Assembly (NCBI GenBank): GCA_003135575.1
Contig: PLCG01000078.1
Location: 1-7,870 of the forward strand
From: Nitrososphaerota archaeon
GTDB lineage: Archaea; Thermoproteota; Nitrososphaeria; Nitrososphaerales; Gagatemarchaeaceae
Reading direction: 5' to 3'
DNA length: 7,870 nucleotides
Part shown: positions 1-7,870 of the stretch, in pieces
Numbering within the stretch: the stretch's first letter is position 1
How the letters are laid out: the number at the start of each line of letters is the position of its first letter
The notes under the pieces: generated by a model
What the model saw: the letters and a program-made list of their open reading frames with translations, nothing else
What the model was told of the DNA's origin: nothing
Database searches by the model: none
Position numbers and translations under genes: made by a program

Positions 1-1
1 G

Positions 2-268
2 GGGTTGAATTCTCAGCAGGTGGCGGGGAGGCGCATTTATGACAATTATTGCGATCGCTGCCATGATGCATATTCTTCGCGGAGCCGGCGCGGTCCGAGC
101 CTGGAGCACATGTTCAAAAAACAATATTTGGCAGATAGCGGATTGCCAGCAAATGACGATCGCATTACGGACATTATCCTGATGGGACGCGATAAGATGC
201 CAGGCTTTGGGCAGGCTTTGAATCGGAGGCAGGTAGAAGATTTACTGGCGTATTTGCACACGCTGTGA
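2..268 (+). CDS. Class I c-type cytochrome, 3' part (5' end outside window)
   Basis: This is the C-terminal part of a small soluble or membrane-tethered electron carrier. The frame is open to the window edge, so the true start and the signal peptide needed for export and haem attachment are probably upstream. The TTG at position 5 is not a convincing start. Counting from it, the haem-binding CDRCH lies at residues 16-20 (C16, C19, H20), right after a short helix (GRRIYDNY). A methionine in a KMPGFG context near residue 65 is the likely distal haem ligand. The last helix (RRQVEDLLAYLHTL) is the usual C-terminal helix of a one-haem domain. The arrangement matches the cytochrome c family (CCG/Cytochrome_C domains). 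Codon use (mixed aat/tat/gat) resembles the bacterial-looking DNA up to about 1400 and differs from the genes to the right. The specific redox partner cannot be told. Confidence 0.85.
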   Translation, partial: GLNSQQVAGRRIYDNYCDRCHDAYSSRSRRGPSLEHMFKKQYLADSGLPANDDRITDIILMGRDKMPGFGQALNRRQVEDLLAYLHTL

Positions 269-3200
269 GGCGGGCGCTACGACAATGCTGCAAGGGGTAG
301 AGACGCAGCTTGCTGCATCTGTTTTCTGAGCCTGCAAGTTTGATATGACTGCGAGAGACGTTGCGAGCTACGTCTCTACTATAAAATCCGCCGCTGAAAT
401 CGCCATCAGTACTTCGGCATCTTCGGATCTATTCTGTCGGCCCAAGCGAGAATTCCTCCCGTGAGATTGTGAACTTTTCGGAAGCCTGACTGGCGCAGAA
501 AGTCCACCGCTTTCGCGCTTCGCGCCCCTGAACGGCAATGAGCCACGATCTCCCGGCTGGTGTCGAGTTCGTTCACACGCTTGGCCAAATCCCCAAGAGG
601 AATTAAGTGTCCTCCGATGTTGCAGATTTGATATTCATGGGGTTCCCGAACATCGAGCACGTATATGTCTTCGCCCGCATCAAGCCTGCGCTTTAATTCT
701 TCGACCTGCATGTCGGAACTGGTCGCCTGCACAGCCTGCTCCTCGCCGCGAATTCCGCAGAACTCTTCGTAGTCTATTAACTTCGTAATTGTGGGATTTT
801 TACCGCAAGCCGGACATTCGGGATTCTTGCGCAGCTTCAATTCCCGAAACCTCATTGCGAGCGCATCAATCAGGAGTAAGCGGCCGATCAGCGGATCGCC
901 TTTTCCCAAAATCAGCTTAACGACTTCTGTTGCCTGAATGATTCCCACGAGGCCGGGAAGAATTCCGAGCACTCCCCCTTCGGCGCAGGACGGGACCAGT
1001 CCCGGCGGAGGCGGCTCAGGGTAAAGGCAGCGATAGCACGGGCCGTCCTTTGTTGCGAAAATGCTGGCTTGGCCTTCGAAGCGGAAGATTGATCCGTAAA
1101 CGTTGGGCTTGCCCGTGATCACGCAGGCGTCATTCACCAAATATCGTGTCGGAAAATTGTCGGTGCCGTCGGCAATGATATCGAATTCGCGAAATAGGTC
1201 GAGCGCATTGGAACTGTCGAGGCGCTCTTCAAACTTGCGGACATTAATAAATGGATTGATCGCCGCAAGCTTATCGGCGGCTGAGTCGAGCTTCTTGCGT
1301 CCCACATCGGCGGGGGTGTGAATGATCTGCCGCTGCAAATTGGTGTAGTCCACCACGTCGAAATCCACGATGCCGAGCGTGCCGACCCCCGCAGCTCCAA
1401 GATAAAGGGCGAGCGGCGATCCGAGTCCGCCCGCGCCGATGCAGAGCACCTTCGCCGCCTTTAGCTTCAACTGCCCTTCCATGCCGACTTCGGGCATGAT
1501 GAGGTGGCGGCTGTAGCGCGCGAACTCGCTGCTGGAGAACGAGACCTTCTCCTCGTGCTCCTCGTTGTCTGAGGCGTGCGCCCCACCTGCGACGGCCGGG
1601 ACGATCATCAAGGTGTCGCCGTCCTTCAGCGCGGTGCTCTCGCCCTCCTTGTATCGGATGTCCTCCTCGTTGAGGTAGATGTTGATGAAGTTCCTCAGGC
1701 GCCCGCTCTCCGAGTAGAGGTGCCTCTTCAGGTTGGGGAAGGCCGTCACGAGCTCCTTGAGAGCGTCGCTCACGGTCCTCGCGTTGAGCTGCAGCTCGTC
1801 CTCGTCGCCCGTGTGCTGCCTCAGCGCGGTCGGGATTATCACCTTGACGGTCATGCCTTCAGGCTCACTCCCTTGTCTTCGGGCATACGGTCGTGAACCT
1901 CGATCTTCTCCTCCGTCACGGAGTTGCGCTCCTCGCTTGGGAGCCAGGATCTGGTGTCGCCCGCCTCTCCCTTCGGGACCGAGACGACGACGTAGGAATA
2001 CCACGGGAAGGAGTGCTCGAGGTCGAATTTCGAGAGGGTCGCGGGATAGTCGGGATGTGAATGGTAGATCCCTGCGATCGTCAGACCCCTGCGCGCCACT
2101 TCCCTGTCCGCCTTGAATAGCTCGAGCGGGTCGATGTGATACCTGTCGTGCTTCGGCCCAGAGAACGCGTTCCTCATCTTGACGGAGTCGACCACTTCCT
2201 TGCTTCCGGAGCTGGCGATCAGCAAGCCGCAGCACTCCTCTGGGTATGTCGATTTGGCGTGCGCGTGGATCTCCTCGAGCGTCCGCCTGCCAATCTTGAT
2301 TACCACGTCCTCTTCGTCACGCTTCCACGGATGCGTTGGCAACGGGCCCCTTCGGAAGAAAAACCTTCGGTCGGGGACTCAGTCATGGCTTAACGCAGTC
2401 GTCGCGACCCAACCATTTCATAAACGTGATGGATGGAGTATTCCTATCCGAATTATTCGCGGGCGTCGCTAGAGCCGTCAGGAGGGAATTGGGGCTTGCC
2501 GATTACATTCCGGGCATGCCGCCCATTCCGCCCATCCCACCCATGCCTCCGCCGCCTGCTCCTGGCGGAGGGCCTGACATCTTGCTGGATGCGATGACGT
2601 CGTCGATCCTTAGGAGCATCGACGCTGCCTCTGTCGCGGCCTTTAGGATCTGGAGCTTGACTGCGAGCGGCTCGACCACGTTCTTGGCCATCATGTTGCC
2701 GACCTTGCCGGATAGCGCGTCGACTCCCGCCCACTTCTCGCCCTTGCCGTGCCTCGCCCTGAGCTCGACCTGGGTGTCGATGGGGTCCATCCCTGCGTTC
2801 TCAGCGAGGATGGTTGCGATAGTCTCGACCGCCTCTGCGAACTTCAACGCTGCGAGCTGCTCTCTGCCAGTGAGCTTCTGCGCCCACTCTCTCACCTGGT
2901 ACGCGACCTCGACCTCGGGCGCTCCACCACCGGCTACGATTGCCGGCTTCTCGATGACGTCCTTGGTGACCATCATCGCGTCGTGGATAGACCTCTCTGC
3001 CTCGTCGACCACTCTCTGCGAGCCTCCGCGGATAAGGAGCGTCACTGCCTTCGGGTTCTTCGCGCCCTCGATGAAGACCCACTTGTCTTCTTCGACCTTC
3101 CTCTCCTCAGCAATCTTGGCGTGGCCAAGGTCCTTCGCAGAGAGGTCGTCTAGGTTGGTGACTATCCTGGCCCCTGTGGCCTTTGATATCTTGGTCATGT

Positions 3201-6200
3201 CGCTCTCCTTCACCCGCCTCACCGCCATGATGTTGGCCCTCGCGAGGTAGTTCTGGGCGCTGTCGTCGATGCCCTTCTGACACACGAGGACGTTGGCCCC
3301 GGCGTCGATTATCTTCTGGACCATGCCCTTCAGGATGTTGTCCTCCTCGTCGAGGAACTGCTGCATCTGGTCGGGGTCGTTAATCCTGATCTCCGCGCTG
3401 AACTCGGTCTTCTCGATCTCGAGGGCCGAGTTGATGAGCGCGATCTTCGCGCCTTCGACCTTCTTCGGCATCGCAGAGTGCACGACTTCCTTGTCGAGCG
3501 CGACTCCGGAGATGAGCTTTGTGTCCATCATGGAGCCTCCGGGCTTCTTCTCGACCTTCACGTTGTCGATGTCGACCTTGTAACCGTCACCTGACTTTTC
3601 TGCGACCTGCGACATCGCGTCCACAACGAGGCCAGCGAGGAAGGGCGCGTCGTCGGAGACGAGCTTCGTCTGCATGGCGGTCGTCGCGACCTTGATGAGG
3701 TCAGCCCTAGAGGTGGGGTCTACCTTCTCGGCGATCTTCTCGAGGACCTGCTCGGCCTTCTCGAGTGCCTTCATGTATCCGTCCACGACCACGGTCGGGT
3801 GGACGTCCTGGGTGATGAGCTCCTCCGCCTTCTCGAGGAGCGCGCCTGCGAGTATCACGCCGGAGGTGGTGCCGTCGCCGACTTCGTTGTCGGTCGCCTT
3901 GCTGATCTCGACCATCATCTTCGCGGCCGGGTGCTGCACGTCTATCTCCTTCAGCATCGTCGCGCCGTCGTTCGTTATGGTGACGTCGCCGAGCGAGTCG
4001 ACGAGCATCTTGTCCATGCCCCTGGGTCCAAGGGAGGTCTTCACGATCTCGGCGATGAGCTTGGCTGCCTGGATGTTGTTGCGCTGAGCCTCTCTTCCCT
4101 TCGACTCAGAACTGCCTTCTTTTAGCAGAATATACTGTGGACCGTTGGACATCTAATAATTCACTGTCACTATACAACTTACCGTTGTATATAACGGTTA
4201 CGCGGGAGCGGCGAGGCACTTCCTAGCTTATCAACGGCCGTCGATGTCGATATAGGCGGACAATGAGCCTCTCCTCTCCGCTGTCTGTCGAGGTCAGACC
4301 ATGCCCCCATGGGAGAGGCCTCTTCGCTATCGAGGACATCGCGATGGGCAGAGTGATCCGGGAGTTCGACGACCTTGCCGTGAGTTCGGAACCAAGGTCA
4401 GGGCCGGAGGGAGAGTATGCGCTGCGAATCGGCGAGCACGAATATTGGGACGGGTTTCCGGTGGGGAGCCCGGACTACTGGTCGAACTTCATCGACCACA
4501 GCGACGACCCCAACTCAGTCTTTGTGATCGACCGGAAGCAGCGCAAGGCCCAGCTCAAGGCCACGAAGGCGATAGGGAAAGGGGAAGAGATTTTTCTGAG
4601 GTACGACGCCTATTTCGCTTCCAATCCGACATTTTGAGCGGCCTCGGGCTCCTCGGTCTCTTTTGGTCTCGACGCCAGAGCAATGAAGGTCAAGGCGTAG
4701 TTGATGAAATACATCGAGACGCAGACAAGACAGTATACCCCTCCCAAGAAATTTATCTCGATGTCCCACGGATACAGGGTGAAGATGTTCCCGATCATCA
4801 GGAACGGTACCAGGAGGGACCGGCTGGGAGTGCCGTGTCTGCGAATCGCCCAGAGGCCCACGACGACGCACAGGGGAAACCAGACGACTCCATAGACCCA
4901 GAAGCCGATTCCGGGCACCCCCGGGATGGAGCCGGCTGGAGGGAAGGTGGTATAGCCGCTCGCGAAGACCGCCTGGCAGTTTAGCGCCGCCGAGAGGCTG
5001 CAGGAGTTGAGGGTGAAAGTAAGCTCGCCGTAGGCGTGGTAGAAAGCGACTGCGATGCCCATCACCGACAGCGCGATGAAGGCTCTCGAACGCCAGTCGT
5101 AGTTCAAGCCAAGCGCCGCCTAGAGCTGGGCGATTTGGCGGGTTGGCGCGAATCTGGAGAAGGCTGAAGCGGACGGCGTGCCTCTGAAGACCAAGTCTGA
5201 AATCTGGACCTGCGAGCCACTCGAGTGCCTCTCAAAGCTCGCGACCTGCGCAAAGCCCTGCGAGCAGACGCTTGAAGGCTGGCCGCCGTCGATCTTGCAG
5301 ATCGCGGAGATCAGGCGGTTGGCGGCGCCGTCGATATTCTGGGCGAGGGGGCTGCTCGAGTTGTCGAGCTGGGAAGAGATTTGCGTCCAGTTATACGGGG
5401 CCCCCGTGGCCTGCCCTCCGACCCTGAGGTTCACGGGAGAAAACTGCGAGCCTGTCAGCGAGTATACGTTGCCCAGGTCGAGGAAGGGGATGGATAGGCC
5501 GCTGTCATAGAGCGACATCAGCGAGGTCTCGTTTGCGGTCGCTGTCTGGAGCTGGTTGTGAGCTCTATCCACCTGCTCCACCGACACGAAGGCGATGTAA
5601 TTGCTAGAGTAGGTCGCATCTCTGAAGGTAAATGTCGGGGTGTTGGGATAGATTTCTGGCTGCGAGGCCGACTGCATGTACTTCAGCCCCGTGAAGTTCC
5701 CGAACTTGTCGAGGGCGACTATCATGGACCACCGCTCCGCCGCGCAGAACGGGCAGTACTCGGCTCCCATGTAGAGGACCTCTGGTTTGCTGCCTAACAG
5801 GAGTGGGGTGGGGTTCGATATCGGCTTGGTAGCGGTGACGCCAGCGGGGCCTGAGCCCACCGCGCCTAACGTGTTCAAACTCACGCCAGAAAGTTGGTTA
5901 GCGACTGCGGGGTCGACGGGCTGGTTGTTGAGAATGCTGCCACCACCGGTGCCCGACTGGGTGAAGATGAAGTAGCCCACAAGGCCCGTAATGACTACGA
6001 GGACGATTATGATTATGCCCGTGTAGGACCGTTTCTTGCCGGCGCGTCTCCCTTTGCGACTCATCTTTCCTTCGCACCGAGTTTACGTCGTATTATAACT
6101 TGTGGAGAAAGAGACGAACCCGTTTGAAACTAGCGCCGGCGCGGGTTGCCCTTGGCGACGAGGACGTCCGTGGACTTCACAATCGCCTCGACGTCATCGC

Positions 6201-7870
6201 CTTCCTTCAAGGCGAGGTCCTCGACCGCCTCGTTGGTGATGATTGAGGTCAGGGTGTTAGTCGAGACCAGGCGCATCTTCACCTGGGAGGTCACGGCCCC
6301 TACCTTTACTTCCACGACCTTCGCCCGCAGCCTGTTTCGGGCGCTGAGCTTGTAGCCGACGTCCTCCCACGCTTCCTTGTCGTCGAGCACATTGAAAAGG
6401 AGCTTGCGCGTCTTCCTGAATTCCCTAAGCAATAGTCTCCCCTCGTCGGTCAAAGAAGCACCTCCTCCCGTCTTGCCCCCGGTTTTGCTTTCAACCAGGC
6501 GGCGGCCTACGTTATCTTGCATCTTCTCTACCCTGTCCCATGTGCTCCTGTAAGAGAGGCCAACAACCTTGGCGGCTTTGGTAAGTGAACCAGTTTCAGA
6601 AATACCCTTGAGGAGGGCAGCATCAGTCTGGTCGAGTGCGATCTGCTTCTTACTATCTTCAAGCAGGAGGCGAAAAGCTGGCCTCAAGCCCCGGTCGGAG
6701 TCAGCAGATCCATGCTCGGGCATGTCGGACCCTACGCATGTTGTGACCTATTTACAATTACCTACTAGCAAGAGCTTTCCTGAGTCAGCCGATTCTTCTC
6801 GATGTGATTCCGAGTGCGGAAAGCCTTTCAGAGGCCCTTAGGGCCAAACCCTGTTTTGCCTCCGACAACCAAGCTTATCCAAGTCACCCTCCTTACTTGG
6901 AATTTGGTTATCTCTTTTCCGGTTCGGCGGTTTTCTAACCTAATCGATTTTCCAATTAGCGCTGCTTGTATTATCGCCTGATCCAAACCTGTCGCTGTAC
7001 TTTCCGCTATATGGAACAAATGTCCTGGTTTCACTTCGTAGACGTTTTTGTTGCTGATGTCGACGAGATCGAGTTGGATTGTCAGGCCGAAAGCGTGTGC
7101 AACCCATCCAAGCTCAGCCTTGATTCCTTCCCCAGCCAGAAGCCTTTGGACCTTCTGCTCTGATTGGTTACCCGTTTCTGTTGGAGAAGGGGTCATACAA
7201 TTATCGTCTCTGGAGCTTGATAAGCGCCCACGCAGAACCGTGGATTGCCGCCAAGACCCAGACCGACAAAGCTTATCTGAGCGCTGTGAGGCTGGCCTCA
7301 CAACGGTGGTCTTGTGAGAAGGCGCGGGGTCTCTCGCACGGTTGCGGCGGGCGCGATTGCAGCCGTGGCGATAATAGTCGCTCTTGGCATCGTGGCCCTC
7401 TCGCCGGGCACCCAGACGAGCAGCACTTCGGCAGGCAGCACGAGCAGCCTCACGAGCGCGCCCTCGCTTACGACGCCGACCACCTCCTCCGTTTCACTTG
7501 CTCCCATGATCACATTCAACGCGGATGCATACACCGCGGAGGTCCAGACGCTCCTCGATGGGTTCACGGGCGCCACTGGGATACCCGTCGCTCCCACGCA
7601 CTCGGCTGGGTCTTTCGCTTTGGCGAAGCAGATTGTCAGCGGAAGCCAAGTGGACGTCTTCATCCCGGTCGCGCTCTCTGCCGCTGCGCCGAGCAACCTC
7701 GGAAACCTTTCGGCGAACTGGGCGATAGGGTTCGCATCGGACCAGATGGTCCTGGCCTACTTCAACGCGACCGCGTCAGCGCCCGCGGCCGCCGGCATCA
7801 TATCCCAGTATCAGCAGGCCGCGAAGTCGAACGCAACCTCGGATTGGAACAACTTCTATACCGCTCTTGT

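Overview
The window looks like a piece of a GC-rich archaeal genome, probably of the TACK/Thaumarchaeota-Nitrososphaeria type, joined at its left end to DNA of bacterial (Acidobacteria-like) character. Archaeal markers are a group II chaperonin (thermosome) with a GGM tail, a WtpA-type oxyanion-binding protein, a one-Mop ModE regulator, and TATA-like boxes at about -25 to -39 from start codons with very short leaders. The lineage is inferred from sequence character and was not tested by a search.

Layout. 2-268 (+) is the 3' end of a small class I cytochrome c gene. 269-405 is a convergent spacer with two related hairpins. 406-2342 (-) is a two-gene operon: a JAMM/Mec-type metalloprotease (1851-2342), then, overlapping by ATGA, one protein of 482 residues that joins a CysO/MoaD-like sulfur carrier, an E1-like MoeB adenylyltransferase and a rhodanese domain (406-1854). 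2503-4152 (-) is the thermosome. 4263-4637 (+) is a small SET-domain protein whose 3' end overlaps a convergent VKOR gene (4610-5107, -). VKOR lies just downstream of a membrane-anchored thioredoxin-like DUF929 protein (5120-6064, -). 6130-6723 (-) is ModE, 6828-7196 (-) an unrecognised small protein, and 7314-7870 (+) the start of a WtpA-like molybdate/tungstate-binding protein cut off by the window end.

How they work together. The JAMM and carrier-E1-rhodanese genes form a self-contained sulfur-transfer module: the rhodanese supplies persulfide sulfur, the E1 adenylates a carrier, and the protease either frees the carrier from the fusion or releases its product (cysteine, in the CysO/Mec+ pathway). 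VKOR plus DUF929 form an extracytoplasmic disulfide-forming pair. ModE and WtpA form a molybdate/tungstate sensing and uptake pair, and a perfect 8-bp-arm palindrome sits between the wtpA TATA box and start codon as a candidate operator.

The two most interesting points are the in-frame carrier-E1 fusion, whose diglycine is buried and whose upstream partner is a protease suited to expose it, and a sharp change in codon use inside the E1 domain near 1400-1500. That change means either within-gene transfer or a chimeric assembly, so the cytochrome and the rhodanese half of the fusion should not be assigned to the archaeon without checking. No gene-free stretch exceeds 300 bases, and I saw no tRNA, rRNA, CRISPR array or insertion sequence.
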